The notes: generated from the sequence alone by a model not told the origin. Shown: positions 1 through 9,250, counted from the first letter of the stretch. The stretch is DNA of 64,000 nucleotides from Flavobacterium akiainvivens (GCF_001278115.1 NZ_LIYD01000005.1:1122551-1186550), one strand, 5' to 3'. Made by a program: numbers and translations.

Positions 1-167
1 TGGTTACAGGAGGCATGCCTTTCCGCGATGCTTATAAAATTGTAGGCGAACAGGTAGAGAACGGCACGTTTGTATCGCCAAAGGCTACAAAGCACACCCA
101 CGAGGGCAGCATTAATAATTTGTGCCTGGAGGAGATAAGAAAGAAAATGGAACAACAGCTAAAATAG
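1..167 (+). CDS. argH: Argininosuccinate lyase, C-terminal end (partial)
   Basis: The window opens inside a reading frame of 54 codons ending with TAG at 165-167. The translated tail carries a GMPFRDAY motif followed by a THEGSINNL segment. Both match the C-terminal domain of argininosuccinate lyase, which splits argininosuccinate into arginine and fumarate in the last step of arginine synthesis. The catalytic centre is outside the window, so only the end can be judged. No clear hairpin terminator follows, and the next gene begins 28 bases downstream behind its own -7-like box. Confidence 0.85.
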   Translation, partial: VTGGMPFRDAYKIVGEQVENGTFVSPKATKHTHEGSINNLCLEEIRKKMEQQLK

Positions 168-168
168 C

Positions 169-176
169 TATATTTG
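169..176 (+). promoter_or_regulatory. Bacteroidetes-type -7 promoter box (TATATTTG)
   Basis: TATATTTG fits the TAnnTTTG element used by the Bacteroidetes housekeeping sigma factor. It lies 20 bases before the ATG at 196 and directly after the argH stop. No TTG is seen at the usual distance upstream, so only half of the promoter is supported. Confidence 0.4.
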
Positions 177-195
177 GGTAAGCAAAACCACAGCT

Positions 196-855
196 ATGAA
201 AAACCATTTAGGCATTGACCCGGATGACTTGGATGATATCCTTATCAAAATTCAAAACTCATTTGGTTTTGAATTTAAAAAAGAGGACTTTTTTGATGGT
301 ATGACCTATGGTCAACTGGTTGATTGCATTAGTAACAGGATTACCTTACAGCATATAGATGATTGTACGTCGCAACAGGCTTTTTATAAGCTAAGGGAGG
401 CTTTAGTTACAGCAGGCATCACTGAAAAAGAAAACATAATGCCTGATGCCCTGCTGGAAGATATTTTTGGCAAACAAAACAGGAAACAATCTGTAAATAA
501 AGTAAGGAAACTGTTAGGCTTTGATTTCTATATTTTTGCTTTGCCGGCATATATAGGGTGGCCTGTAGCAATTGTAATAATTGCATCGCTTATAGGCCTT
601 TTTTTTAGCTGGAAGTTTATATATGGAATTGCCATTGCTATTGCAGTGCTTTACATAAGCACTAAAGTAAACTCTAAATTTGGTTACAAAACCATAAGAC
701 AACTGGTAAACAGCCTTGTTGAAACTAATTATACCAAACTAAGGCGAAACCCCGGCACGTATAACAAGTATGAGGCAGTACAAATGGTAAGGTCAATTTT
801 CTTAGATTACGGATTTGAAGAAGAAGAACTTACACCTGATGCCGTTGTAATATAA
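196..855 (+). CDS. Unknown protein with acyl-carrier-like N-terminus and two membrane segments
   Basis: This 219-residue protein is not one I can name. Residues 1-60 are acidic and helical (DDLDDILIKIQ... then GFEF) in a pattern reminiscent of acyl-carrier-protein-like domains, but I see no Asp-Ser-Leu phosphopantetheine site, so the resemblance is only architectural. Residues about 112-155 form two hydrophobic segments, which suggests a membrane anchor with both soluble ends on one side. The stop codon overlaps the start of the next gene by one base (TAATG at 853-857), which points to translational coupling and a shared job with the 192-residue secreted protein that follows. Function is unknown. 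Confidence 0.75.
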   Translation: MKNHLGIDPDDLDDILIKIQNSFGFEFKKEDFFDGMTYGQLVDCISNRITLQHIDDCTSQQAFYKLREALVTAGITEKENIMPDALLEDIFGKQNRKQSVNKVRKLLGFDFYIFALPAYIGWPVAIVIIASLIGLFFSWKFIYGIAIAIAVLYISTKVNSKFGYKTIRQLVNSLVETNYTKLRRNPGTYNKYEAVQMVRSIFLDYGFEEEELTPDAVVI

Positions 856-1433
856 TGAAAAGCTTTCTCCTCACGTTTATCATAATCTTAACGGCACTAT
901 CCTTTAAAAAAGAGCAACCGGCACTACTGGCTACAAAAACAGCCGGTACTGTTAAGGATTCCGTTAAGGTTATAGATACGCTACTTGTTATAGATAGCCT
1001 TAATTTTACAAACCCTAAAGGCAATAGCATACTTACTGAAGCTATAGCACAAAAAGTACTCGAAGAATATTATGCAGCAAAAGGCATACATAATCTTGAA
1101 ACAGGCTATCAGGATGAAGAAGGAAATCAAATGTGTGCATACTATGATACCCTTTACAGGTATCATCTCAATAACGATAATCATGAAGACGGTATTATAA
1201 AATACCACATTATGCCGTGTCTTGCTTCAGGCCATTGTTATCAGCCTACACGTGCAATTATTACCAAAATAAACGGAAAATATACTCTAATATCTGCAGA
1301 GCTCCTGCCTTCTTACTTTGGTATTGACACTATTACTTCTGATAATAAATACAACTATCTGTATTTTTATAAATTCAATTGTCCTGAACACGATATTATT
1401 GCACGTTACAGGTCAAAAATTCCCCGCTATTAA
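855..1433 (+). CDS. Unknown secreted protein
   Basis: The 192-residue product begins with a lysine and a hydrophobic stretch (residues 2-16) that looks like an export signal, so a periplasmic location is likely. There is no lipobox cysteine. The mature part has a Thr/Ser/Asp-rich linker and four cysteines, but I recognise no family. It starts on the stop codon of the preceding membrane protein, so the two are almost certainly co-translated. Its end overlaps the end of the convergent ytxJ gene by four bases, leaving no room for an intergenic terminator. Confidence 0.7.
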   Translation: MKSFLLTFIIILTALSFKKEQPALLATKTAGTVKDSVKVIDTLLVIDSLNFTNPKGNSILTEAIAQKVLEEYYAAKGIHNLETGYQDEEGNQMCAYYDTLYRYHLNNDNHEDGIIKYHIMPCLASGHCYQPTRAIITKINGKYTLISAELLPSYFGIDTITSDNKYNYLYFYKFNCPEHDIIARYRSKIPRY

Positions 1434-1822
1434 ACCTTCCCCCTTACCACGCCTGCATCAATAGCATCGTGTGATTCATCATACACTGATTTACCATCCT
1501 TAATAACCAGTACCTGTGGGCTTTGGTGTACAACATTAAAACGTGTGGCAATTTCGTTGCTTACATCACGATGTTCTATCAGGTCAAGAAAATACGGCTT
1601 GGCGTTATCGGCATCAATGGCATATTCGTTTTCGAAATTCCTCAGCGCCATACGGCTTACGGGGCAGCGTGTGCTGTGCTTAAAGATAATAACAGGCTGC
1701 GTGGCCGATTCTGCGACCACATCATCCAACTGTTTTAGTTGTGTTAAATCATTCCACTTAAAGGTTGAACCTGTTGTACCTTTACTGTCAGAATTACCGA
1801 ATAAATTACCAAAAAGACTCAT
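1430..1822 (-). CDS. ytxJ: Bacillithiol system redox-active protein YtxJ
   Basis: This 130-residue thioredoxin-fold protein has the motif TRCPVS, with Cys53 and Ser56 in place of a CxxC pair. Together with VVHQSPQVLVI (the cis-proline region) this identifies the YtxJ/DUF2847 family. The family is associated with bacillithiol, the low-molecular-weight thiol of many Firmicutes and Bacteroidetes, and is thought to act in thiol exchange or repair of bacillithiolated proteins in the cytoplasm. It is transcribed divergently from clpB across a 129-base gap that holds a direct repeat, and it ends tail-to-tail with the preceding unknown gene. Confidence 0.85.
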   Translation of the reverse strand: MSLFGNLFGNSDSKGTTGSTFKWNDLTQLKQLDDVVAESATQPVIIFKHSTRCPVSRMALRNFENEYAIDADNAKPYFLDLIEHRDVSNEIATRFNVVHQSPQVLVIKDGKSVYDESHDAIDAGVVRGKV

Positions 1823-1842
1823 TTTGTTACTGATTTAAGACA

Positions 1843-1893
1843 ATTTGTCGGTTTATATTGCGCTATTTGCATCATAATCAGACTATTTGTCGG
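1843..1893. repeat. Direct repeat ATTTGTCGG in the ytxJ-clpB divergent gap
   Basis: ATTTGTCGG occurs at 1843-1851 and again at 1885-1893, exactly 42 bases (four helical turns) apart, between two divergently transcribed genes. The spacing and position fit a pair of binding sites for one regulator, but the TTTG parts could also be parts of promoter boxes. Confidence 0.35.
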
Positions 1894-1951
1894 ATTTTAC
1901 GGACTGGAATTAAAATTGCCTGTTACATTTCAAAAATAATCAAATTACGAT

Positions 1952-4561
1952 ATGAACTTTGCCAATTTTACTATAAAATCACAGGAGGCCATACAAAGGG
2001 CACAACAAATAGCCCAGGGCCTGGGCCACCAGCAGATAGAGAACGAACACATCGTGAAAGCTATCCTGGAGGTTGATGAGAATGTTACCCCGTTTTTACT
2101 GAAGAAACTCAACGTAAACCTGGGGTTGTTTACCCAAATATTAGACAGCACACTGCAAAGCTTCCCTAAAGTACAGGGCGGCGAAATGGGCATTTCGCGT
2201 GATGCATCTACCGCGCTAAACGAGGCCGGCAACATTGCCCGCAAAATGAACGATGAGTTTGTGAGCATTGAGCACCTGCTGCTGGGTATTTTCAACACAA
2301 AAAGCAAGGTAGCCCAGATTTTAAAAGATCAGGGCGTTACCGAAAAAGGCCTTAAATCAGCCATTGAAGAGCTACGCAAGGGCGAACGCGTTACTTCGGC
2401 GAGTGCCGAGGAAACCTACAATTCGCTTAACAAATATGCCAAGAACCTGAACCAGCTGGCTAACGACGGCAAACTCGACCCGGTTATTGGCCGTGATGAG
2501 GAAATTCGACGTGTGCTGCAAATTTTGAGCCGCCGCACCAAGAATAACCCTATGCTTGTGGGTGAGCCCGGCGTGGGTAAAACCGCCATTGCCGAGGGCC
2601 TTGCACACCGTATAATCCAGGGCGATGTGCCTGAAAATCTTAAAAATAAGGTGGTGTACTCGCTTGATATGGGTGCACTGATTGCCGGCGCCAAATACAA
2701 AGGCGAGTTTGAAGAAAGGCTTAAATCGGTTGTAAAGGAAGTTACTTCTGCCGAGGGCGATATTGTACTCTTTATAGATGAGATACATACCCTTGTGGGT
2801 GCCGGTGGTGGCGATGGCGCTATGGATGCCGCAAACATACTAAAGCCTGCCCTTGCCCGTGGCGAACTGCGTGCCATAGGTGCCACAACGCTCGACGAGT
2901 ACCAGAAATATTTTGAGAAAGACAAGGCGCTGGAGAGGCGTTTCCAAAAGGTAATGGTAGATGAGCCCGATACCGAAAGTGCCATCTCCATCCTTCGCGG
3001 TATTAAGGAGAAATATGAAACCCACCACCAGGTGCGCATTAAAGACGATGCCATTATAGCTGCCGTAGAGCTTAGCCAACGCTATATTACCAACCGTTTC
3101 CTTCCGGATAAGGCGATCGACCTTATGGATGAAGCCGCCTCTAAGCTGCGTATGGAAATCAATTCCAAGCCGGAAGAACTTGATGTGCTGGACCGCAAAA
3201 TAATGCAGCTGGAGATTGAAATTGAAGCCATTAAGCGTGAGAATGACGAGCCCAAGCTGAAATCGCTGGGCATGGAACTTGCCAACCTTAAGGAAGAGCG
3301 CAACGAAATATATGCCCGCTGGAAAAGCGAGAAGGATGTGGTGGATAACATTCAGGCAGCCAAGACTGATATTGAAAACTTTAAGCTGGAAGCCGAACGT
3401 GCCGAGCGTGAAGGCAATTACGGCAAGGTAGCCGAACTCCGATACGGCAAAATTAAGGAAGCTGAGGAAAAGCTTGCGGCTATGGAGCAGCAGCTTGCCG
3501 AAACACAAAAAGGCCACAGTCTTATTAAAGAAGAAGTTACGCATGAGGATATTGCAGAGGTGGTAGCGAAATGGACAGGCATACCGGTAACCAAAATGCT
3601 GCAAAGCGAACGCGAAAAACTGCTTAACCTTGAAGCCGAGTTACACAAACGCGTTGTGGGCCAGGAAGAAGCCATTGAGGCGGTAAGCGATGCCGTACGC
3701 CGCAGCCGTGCCGGGCTACAGGACCAGAAGAAACCTATAGGCTCGTTCCTATTCCTTGGTACAACCGGTGTGGGTAAAACTGAACTTGCTAAAGCCCTCG
3801 CCTCCTACCTGTTTGATGATGAAAACGCCATGACCCGTATAGACATGAGCGAATATCAGGAGCGCCATAGCGTGAGCCGCCTTGTGGGTGCTCCTCCGGG
3901 ATATGTGGGTTATGATGAAGGTGGCCAGCTTACTGAAGCCGTGCGCCGCAAGCCATATAGTGTGGTACTTTTGGATGAAATTGAAAAAGCACACCCGGAT
4001 ACCTTCAACATATTATTGCAAGTTTTGGATGAAGGCCGCCTGACCGATAACAAAGGCCGTGTAGCTGATTTTAAGAACTCAATCATCATCATGACCAGCA
4101 ACATGGGCAGCCATATTATTCAGGAGAAGTTTGAGAACCTTAAAGGCAATATGGAAGCCGCCATTGAGGCTGCAAAGGTTGAAGTACTTGGCCTGCTAAA
4201 GCAAACCGTAAGGCCGGAGTTTATAAACCGTATAGACGATATTGTAATGTTTACCCCGCTTAGCAGCGCTAACATTCATGAAATTGTAGGCCTGCAACTT
4301 AAGAGTGTTACAAAGCTCCTGGCGCAGCAAAACATTACGCTCGATGCCACACCGGAGGCCATAGACTACCTTTCTAAAAAAGGATACGACCCTGATTTTG
4401 GTGCACGCCCGGTTAAGCGTGTGATTCAGAAAGAGGTTATGAATGAACTGAGCAAGCAAATATTAAGTGGTAAGGTTACTACTGACAGTATTATACTGCT
4501 CGACAGCTTTGACGGCCAATTGGTTTTCCGTAATCAGACTGATTTGGTTGAAAACAACTGA
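1952..4561 (+). CDS. clpB: ATP-dependent disaggregase ClpB
   Basis: This 869-residue Hsp100 chaperone resolubilises aggregated proteins together with the DnaK system in the cytosol. Domain order is complete: the N-domain (about 1-145), the first AAA+ module with Walker A GEPGVGKT near residue 204 and Walker B LFIDEIH near 272, the long charged coiled-coil middle domain (about 405-520) that separates ClpB from ClpA/ClpC, and the second AAA+ module with GTTGVGKT near 603 and [11 protein letters not shown] near 671. Length matches the family. There is no ClpP-binding loop that I can recognise, as expected. It is divergent from ytxJ and is followed by a good hairpin terminator. Confidence 0.97.
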   Translation: MNFANFTIKSQEAIQRAQQIAQGLGHQQIENEHIVKAILEVDENVTPFLLKKLNVNLGLFTQILDSTLQSFPKVQGGEMGISRDASTALNEAGNIARKMNDEFVSIEHLLLGIFNTKSKVAQILKDQGVTEKGLKSAIEELRKGERVTSASAEETYNSLNKYAKNLNQLANDGKLDPVIGRDEEIRRVLQILSRRTKNNPMLVGEPGVGKTAIAEGLAHRIIQGDVPENLKNKVVYSLDMGALIAGAKYKGEFEERLKSVVKEVTSAEGDIVLFIDEIHTLVGAGGGDGAMDAANILKPALARGELRAIGATTLDEYQKYFEKDKALERRFQKVMVDEPDTESAISILRGIKEKYETHHQVRIKDDAIIAAVELSQRYITNRFLPDKAIDLMDEAASKLRMEINSKPEELDVLDRKIMQLEIEIEAIKRENDEPKLKSLGMELANLKEERNEIYARWKSEKDVVDNIQAAKTDIENFKLEAERAEREGNYGKVAELRYGKIKEAEEKLAAMEQQLAETQKGHSLIKEEVTHEDIAEVVAKWTGIPVTKMLQSEREKLLNLEAELHKRVVGQEEAIEAVSDAVRRSRAGLQDQKKPIGSFLFLGTTGVGKTELAKALASYLFDDENAMTRIDMSEYQERHSVSRLVGAPPGYVGYDEGGQLTEAVRRKPYSVVLLDEIEKAHPDTFNILLQVLDEGRLTDNKGRVADFKNSIIIMTSNMGSHIIQEKFENLKGNMEAAIEAAKVEVLGLLKQTVRPEFINRIDDIVMFTPLSSANIHEIVGLQLKSVTKLLAQQNITLDATPEAIDYLSKKGYDPDFGARPVKRVIQKEVMNELSKQILSGKVTTDSIILLDSFDGQLVFRNQTDLVENN

Positions 4562-4580
4562 ACTGCTTATTTAGATACTG

Positions 4581-4606
4581 AAACCGCCTTTTAAGGGCGG
4601 TTTTTT
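4581..4606 (+). terminator. Rho-independent terminator after clpB
   Basis: An 8-bp stem (AAACCGCC pairing with GGCGGTTT, 4581-4588 and 4596-4603) is closed by a 7-base loop and followed by a short T run, 20 bases after the clpB stop. Confidence 0.85.
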
Positions 4607-4617
4607 ACGGCAAATAA

Positions 4618-4651
4618 AAACGGGGTTACTCACTTTGAGCTAACCCCGTTT
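4618..4651 (-). terminator. Terminator for the reverse-strand gene at 4677
   Basis: An 11-bp perfect stem (4618-4628 with 4641-4651) reads into a T-rich tract on the minus strand, just beyond the stop of the small membrane protein. Together with the clpB terminator it separates the convergent units. Confidence 0.8.
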
Positions 4652-4676
4652 CACATATAAGGCATTACCCGTGTGT

Positions 4677-4928
4677 TCAGCGGGTGCCTTTAATATCTTT
4701 ATATTGGTAGTATTGACGGATGGTCATTACATTTTTATCTGAATTCTTTCTCCTGTAGCTAACTATTACCCCCAGCCCTATTGCCAGCAGGCAGCACATA
4801 AGTAGTATAAATAATGTACTAATCAGGTAGTTGCTAAAACTTATATTGTCAAACGTAAAGTTGTTAAGCACCATGTACCCGGCAAACAAACCGCCAAAGG
4901 TAGCCAGCATAATGTAAAGCAGTTTCAT
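4677..4928 (-). CDS. Small membrane protein, unknown
   Basis: The product is an 83-residue protein with two transmembrane helices (about residues 3-20 and 34-58) and a basic cytoplasmic tail (RRKNSDKN). I chose the ATG at 4928, giving MKLLYIM, because the hydrophobic helix starts directly after it. An upstream in-frame ATG at 4955 would add nine unremarkable residues. No family is recognised. A terminator follows at 4618-4651. Confidence 0.6.
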   Translation of the reverse strand: MKLLYIMLATFGGLFAGYMVLNNFTFDNISFSNYLISTLFILLMCCLLAIGLGVIVSYRRKNSDKNVMTIRQYYQYKDIKGTR

Positions 4929-5200
4929 AGTAAAAGTGGTAAGGAGGTGAAACAATCCTGTTTATTATCAAACCAAATTTCAGCATTAAAATTGTACCCC
5001 AACAGAACTTTGTGAGTAAATAACTTTTTGTTAAGAAAACTTTAGCAGTACCAAACTTACAGGCTTATCGGGAACATCAACAAAATAAGACTTTGTGGAA
5101 AAATTATAAAATTATTTCACTTAGCATGTTAATCTTTTTAAAAACTCACACCCTTAAATTTAAAATAATCAGAAATTTGTAATAACCAAAACTACTGATT

Positions 5201-5401
5201 ATGAACCTTAAACGCATTTTTGGCGCGGCACTCACCATATTGGGCATTGTGGGCCTTATATATGCCGCCTATATTTTTGCCAATACCGAAACCGGTGCGC
5301 AAACCATAAAAATTACAGTAATATATGGCATACTGGGCCTTATATTTTTTATAGCCGGTGTAGGCCTTGTGCGCAGTACCCGCGATGACAGCAAAGCCTG
5401 A
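5201..5401 (+). CDS. Small two-helix membrane protein, unknown
   Basis: The product is 66 residues. Two hydrophobic helices (about 8-28 and 40-58) are separated by a short polar loop with NTETGAQTIKI, and the protein ends in a charged tail. Compact glycine-rich membrane proteins of this type are common in flavobacteria, and none that I can match has a known role. It stands alone between a 245-base AT-rich gap and a promoter for the next gene. Confidence 0.6.
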   Translation: MNLKRIFGAALTILGIVGLIYAAYIFANTETGAQTIKITVIYGILGLIFFIAGVGLVRSTRDDSKA

Positions 5402-5418
5402 AATATTTTTTTAAGATA

Positions 5419-5449
5419 TTGTAATTAAAAGGGGTATTTCCTATATTTC
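5419..5449 (+). promoter_or_regulatory. Bacteroidetes promoter before the lipoprotein pair
   Basis: TTG at 5419-5421 and TATATTTC at 5442-5449 are separated by 20 bases, close to the TTG-N19-TAnnTTTG arrangement. The ATG at 5466 follows 16 bases later. Confidence 0.5.
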
Positions 5450-5465
5450 GGGAAACAAACCTACC

Positions 5466-6341
5466 ATGAAAATCTTCTCCTTATTTTCTGTACTTATAGT
5501 CTTGTTTATGGTTACCGCTTGTGCCGATAATGATACACAGTGTAGCGATACCGTTACCCTACAATCTTATGAACAGGACGGTTATAAACTAATTATTGAT
5601 TACGAAGGTTCTGCAACTACATTAGAAGCAAGTATAACTTCAGGTAATGCCAATCCTGATGAAGGCATAATACTTCAGGCAGAAAATGATACTATCAACT
5701 TTAGCCAGGCAGGGTTACTTCCCGGTAATTATGGGCTTTATGTCAGGAGCATTTGCAATGGTGGCAAGAGTGAATGGGCATATCCAATTCCCATCCATAT
5801 AAATAGCGTGTGTGACGCAACTGTTATTGTAAGTTCGCCTTCTCAAAATGGTACTTTATTTGATTTTGATTTCCTTATAGATGGCTCTGTTGATTTTCCT
5901 CTTGAAGCGAGATTTAAAAGAAATGGTAGTGAAGAATATATAACTGAGATGTACATACCTAATGGCGCAATATTTTTAAACACTATAGATATAGAACCCG
6001 GTAACTATGTTTTTTCTTTAAGAGGAACATGCAACAGCAGCAGTAAAACTGTATGGTCTGAAGGCATCGAAATCAATATAGTTGAGTATCGTTGTGTCAA
6101 ACCTGTTGATTTTTTTGTATATAATACATCAGCAAATGTGGAGGTCTATTGGAATGGATACTTTGATTATAATCAATGGCAATTTGTATATATAAATGAA
6201 GAAGAACTTATTTCAACCGGAACAATACAGCCTACAATAGGAAGTTCTATTCTAACATTATCAACTTCAATTAATAAAGATTTATATGTTAGAGGTGTAT
6301 GCGGAGAAAACAGTTATACTGACTGGGCAAAAGTATTTTAA
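5466..6341 (+). CDS. Lipoprotein, paralogue of the next gene
   Basis: The 291-residue protein starts with a signal peptide ending in a lipobox (VTAC, Cys19), so it should be a lipid-anchored envelope protein. The rest looks beta-rich, with three segments of about 90 residues each opening with a cysteine-containing start (QCSDTV, SVCDAT, YRCVKP) and closing on a tryptophan-containing strand (SEWAYP, KTVWSE, TDWAKV). This resembles fibronectin type III-like repeats, though I cannot confirm the fold. The next gene, 22 bases downstream, is a clear paralogue: both share LQSYEQDG, an SQAG...PGNYGLY strand and the C-terminal YVRGVCGEN. Function is unknown; binding or adhesion is a guess. Confidence 0.7.
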   Translation: MKIFSLFSVLIVLFMVTACADNDTQCSDTVTLQSYEQDGYKLIIDYEGSATTLEASITSGNANPDEGIILQAENDTINFSQAGLLPGNYGLYVRSICNGGKSEWAYPIPIHINSVCDATVIVSSPSQNGTLFDFDFLIDGSVDFPLEARFKRNGSEEYITEMYIPNGAIFLNTIDIEPGNYVFSLRGTCNSSSKTVWSEGIEINIVEYRCVKPVDFFVYNTSANVEVYWNGYFDYNQWQFVYINEEELISTGTIQPTIGSSILTLSTSINKDLYVRGVCGENSYTDWAKVF

Positions 6342-6363
6342 TCTTAAACTTTAAAAAGCAGTT

Positions 6364-7275
6364 ATGAAAACCATATCATTATATACTACCATTTTAGCAA
6401 CGTTCCTGCTCTTTATGAGTTGTGCCGATGATAATGAGAATGAGGTTAACAATTGTGGCGTAGCAATTTCGCTTCAGTCTTATGAACAGGATGGCAATAC
6501 AATACTTTTAAGCTACAGTGAAAGCTCTGATATTGCTACAGAAGCAAGTATAACTACACTTAGCGGTAACCCAAATGACGGCATTATATTACCTGTAAAT
6601 AATAATGAGGTAGATTTTAGCCAGGCCGGTTTAATTCCCGGTAACTATGGCCTTTACCTGCGTACTCCCTGTAGTGACGGTAGTAATGGTAATAGCAACT
6701 GGACTAATATTATACCAATTATAATTAATGAAATTTGCGATAAACCACTAACTGTAAACTCAATCTCAATTAATGGGGCTATATTAAATCGTGATATCAC
6801 TACAGACATGACCGATATGAGCTATACATTACAAATTAGGTTTGTAAGCGAAAACGGTGAAAGTAAAATAACAGAAATACCCAGGCAACTCTGGCCATTA
6901 TATGATTTGATACAAAGAGGGATTGCACCGGGAACTTATAGTGTTTCTTTCCGGACAGTATGTGAAGACGGAAAAAAAGGAGGATGGACAGAGCCTGTTG
7001 AAATAAATATTGAAGATTATCATTGCCTTAAACCCTATAATATCCAGTCTACAATATCAGGTGGTGGAAATGTTTATATATGGTGGTGGAATGGCAGCTA
7101 TGATTATGCCCAATGGCAGTATGTAATTGTACCAGAAGGCCAGCCATTAGAAAGCGGCACGATTATAACAACAGACAGCCCTAGCCTACCTTTATCAAAT
7201 TATTCTGCAAAGGATATATACGTAAGAGGTGTATGTGGTGAAAATACTTATACCGATTGGGTTCAGGTATGGTAA
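6364..7275 (+). CDS. Lipoprotein, tandem paralogue
   Basis: The 303-residue protein has a signal peptide with lipobox (FMSC) and is the tandem duplicate of the gene before it. It shares SYEQDG, PGNYGLY and the closing YVRGVCGEN segment, but has longer loops in the middle repeat and a WWWNGSYD stretch. Three Cys-to-Trp beta modules can again be seen. The two genes form one transcription unit behind the promoter at 5419-5449. The divergence between the copies, mostly in loops, suggests selection on a binding surface. No enzyme motif is visible. Confidence 0.7.
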   Translation: MKTISLYTTILATFLLFMSCADDNENEVNNCGVAISLQSYEQDGNTILLSYSESSDIATEASITTLSGNPNDGIILPVNNNEVDFSQAGLIPGNYGLYLRTPCSDGSNGNSNWTNIIPIIINEICDKPLTVNSISINGAILNRDITTDMTDMSYTLQIRFVSENGESKITEIPRQLWPLYDLIQRGIAPGTYSVSFRTVCEDGKKGGWTEPVEINIEDYHCLKPYNIQSTISGGGNVYIWWWNGSYDYAQWQYVIVPEGQPLESGTIITTDSPSLPLSNYSAKDIYVRGVCGENTYTDWVQVW

Positions 7276-7356
7276 GTGCAACCAAAAAGTAACGTTAAAC
7301 CGTTGTGATATAAGCAAATGATATGGTAATTTTATAATAACCAACAAATTACCATT

Positions 7357-7785
7357 ATGAAATCACTTATAGCAAAACAAAGCATTAAAATAGACGCCTC
7401 ACCTGAAAGGGTTTGGCAAATACTCACAAAGCCGGAATACATTCGCCAGTGGGGTAGCCTGCCTGAAGATTTTGGCGATTATGAAATAAGCCCTGAAACG
7501 GTTCTCAACTACCCCCAGTCACGCCTTAGTGTAGCCCTGTTTGAAATGAATAAGGCGCTTGGGTACTCACTCTATATGCCAACATGGGAAGAGGAAGTAA
7601 CTACTGTAGGGTATACATACCGAATTTCTGCTGATGAAGACGGGCATACCTGGCTTACTACTGAAATTGGCGATTTTGCCATACTGGTTGAGGGTGATGC
7701 CTATTATAAAGACAGCCTTCGCTTTAGCGATACTGCCTCGCACAGAATAAAAGAGCTCGCCGAGAAAAAAGAAGTATTGCTGTAG
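7357..7785 (+). CDS. SRPBCC / AHSA1-like protein
   Basis: This 142-residue protein opens with KQSIKIDASPERVWQILTKPEYIRQW, split as a beta strand and the first helix of the START/Bet v 1-like (SRPBCC, Aha1-C) fold. The fold provides a hydrophobic pocket, and members bind lipids or aromatic ligands or serve as Hsp90 co-chaperone-like modules. The substrate cannot be deduced. Unlike the other SRPBCC gene of the window (36611), it has no ArsR neighbour. Confidence 0.8.
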   Translation: MKSLIAKQSIKIDASPERVWQILTKPEYIRQWGSLPEDFGDYEISPETVLNYPQSRLSVALFEMNKALGYSLYMPTWEEEVTTVGYTYRISADEDGHTWLTTEIGDFAILVEGDAYYKDSLRFSDTASHRIKELAEKKEVLL

Positions 7786-7825
7786 GCATATTCCGTATAT
7801 TCGCAGCAAAAATCAACCCAGGTAA

Positions 7826-8692
7826 ATGGAAAATATAACCCTATCTAACGGCATTCTTACGGCTACAATAAACCCTAAAGGTGCAGAGCTTAATTCATTA
7901 AAAAACAACAATACCGAATATATTTGGGAAGGCAATGCCAAATACTGGGGCAAGCACAGTCCGGTGCTCTTTCCTATTGTGGGTACGCTTAAAAACAATT
8001 CTTACCTGTACAACGGCCAGCCTTATGCACTTAGCCGCCACGGCTTTGCAAGAGATAACGTTTTTACCGTTAAAGGGCAAAACGAGAATAGTGTAACGTT
8101 CAGCCTTTCGTCAAACGAAGAAACTAAAAAAGTCTATCCGTTTGATTTTGAGTTGCAACTGGTGTATACGTTAAACCAAAAATCACTTGAAATAAAATAT
8201 AATGTTATAAATAAAGGAGCTGAACCCCTGCCCTTTTCTATAGGTGCACACCCTGCTTTTGCTTTACCGGGAAATTTTGAAAGCTACAGCCTTGTTTTCG
8301 AAAAAGAAGAACCCCTGGCAAGTACACAGCTTGAAAACGACCTGATTGGCAACACATCAATTGAAATAGCCACAAATGGCAATGTGCTACCCCTAAATTA
8401 TGGGTTATTTGCTAATGATGCCCTTATTTTTAAAACACTAACATCTAATGCCATAACAATTGCCAAAGATAACGAGCCTGTCCTTAAAGTAAACTTTACA
8501 GATTTTCCGCACCTGGGTATCTGGACAAAAGAAGACGCACCTTTTATTTGTATAGAACCATGGCAGGGTTATAGTGATGCTACTAATAGCAATGGCATTT
8601 TTAAAGAAAAAGAGGGCATCATTATTTTACCTGAAAATGAAACCTTTACAGCCGCCTTTACAATAGAAATTCTTAAGGGCAAAAAACTATAA
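7826..8692 (+). CDS. Aldose 1-epimerase family protein (LacX-like)
   Basis: This 288-residue galactose-mutarotase-like protein is expected to interconvert alpha and beta anomers of aldoses or phosphorylated sugars. Visible family marks are the opening NGILTATINPKGAEL strand, the arginine-histidine motif RHGFAR, the catalytic-histidine region GAHPAF and the acidic residue in ICIEPWQG near the C-terminus. Length and motifs fit the LacX/YeaD-like subgroup. It lies 40 bases after the SRPBCC gene on the same strand and may be co-transcribed with it. No sugar operon surrounds it. Confidence 0.85.
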   Translation: MENITLSNGILTATINPKGAELNSLKNNNTEYIWEGNAKYWGKHSPVLFPIVGTLKNNSYLYNGQPYALSRHGFARDNVFTVKGQNENSVTFSLSSNEETKKVYPFDFELQLVYTLNQKSLEIKYNVINKGAEPLPFSIGAHPAFALPGNFESYSLVFEKEEPLASTQLENDLIGNTSIEIATNGNVLPLNYGLFANDALIFKTLTSNAITIAKDNEPVLKVNFTDFPHLGIWTKEDAPFICIEPWQGYSDATNSNGIFKEKEGIIILPENETFTAAFTIEILKGKKL

Positions 8693-8738
8693 CGCAACCC
8701 CCTGGTGGTTTTTACATCTACTCATAAAACCAAATAGT

Positions 8739-9146
8739 ATGAAAACCTTAATAACTAAACTTTTATTTTTTGCCGGCGCTGTATTTATATTACAGGGCTG
8801 TAGCATTAATAACGACGACAATTATTGCTTTAACAGGGCATACATGGCCGCTACAGCGGTAGTAGGCCCGGCAACTACCCAGGTTAATGTAGAGGTAGAA
8901 TTTATGGTTACCTTCCCCATAGTAAACAGCTGCGGTGTATTTTATGACTTTGCCGAGCTAAACACCACGTTTCCAAGAAGAGTTGCAGCAGCGGTAGATT
9001 ATACCGGGTGTAATTGCAACGAAACAACTACATCGGTTACAAAACCTTATAAATTTAAAGCTTCTGTACCGGGCACTTACATATTACACTTTTTGACACA
9101 AAACGATGGATCACCCATTATAAAAACAATTGAAGTAACAGAATAA
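8739..9146 (+). CDS. Small lipoprotein, unknown
   Basis: The 135-residue protein has a signal peptide and lipobox (ILQGC, Cys21), then a small beta-rich domain with cysteines in the NSCGVFY and TGCNCN segments that could form disulfides outside the cytoplasm. I recognise no family. It is followed within 30 bases by a strong terminator, so it ends its transcription unit. Confidence 0.65.
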   Translation: MKTLITKLLFFAGAVFILQGCSINNDDNYCFNRAYMAATAVVGPATTQVNVEVEFMVTFPIVNSCGVFYDFAELNTTFPRRVAAAVDYTGCNCNETTTSVTKPYKFKASVPGTYILHFLTQNDGSPIIKTIEVTE

Positions 9147-9172
9147 GCCTGTTAGCTAAAATTAAAGCATAG

Positions 9173-9200
9173 AAAAATCTTCCATCCCGGAAGATTTTTT
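9173..9200. terminator. Hairpin terminator, 11-bp stem
   Basis: AAAAATCTTCC (9173-9183) pairs with GGAAGATTTTT (9189-9199) around a short loop. The A and T flanks make it usable on both strands; on the plus strand it ends the lipoprotein gene. Confidence 0.85.
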
Positions 9201-9250
9201 ATTTCAGCGCATTGGTTTCTTTAATATATTTGGGTACTTACCAATAACCA

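Noticed and set aside
2372..3675. Long reverse-strand open frames inside clpB
   Set aside because: They mirror the codon pattern of clpB, lack family features and are antisense shadows of a well supported gene.
4941..4950. Perfect Shine-Dalgarno-like sequence AAGGAGGTGA on the plus strand
   Set aside because: No start codon or reading frame follows at a useful distance, and it lies just upstream of a minus-strand start. It is a coincidence, and this phylum makes little use of such sites.
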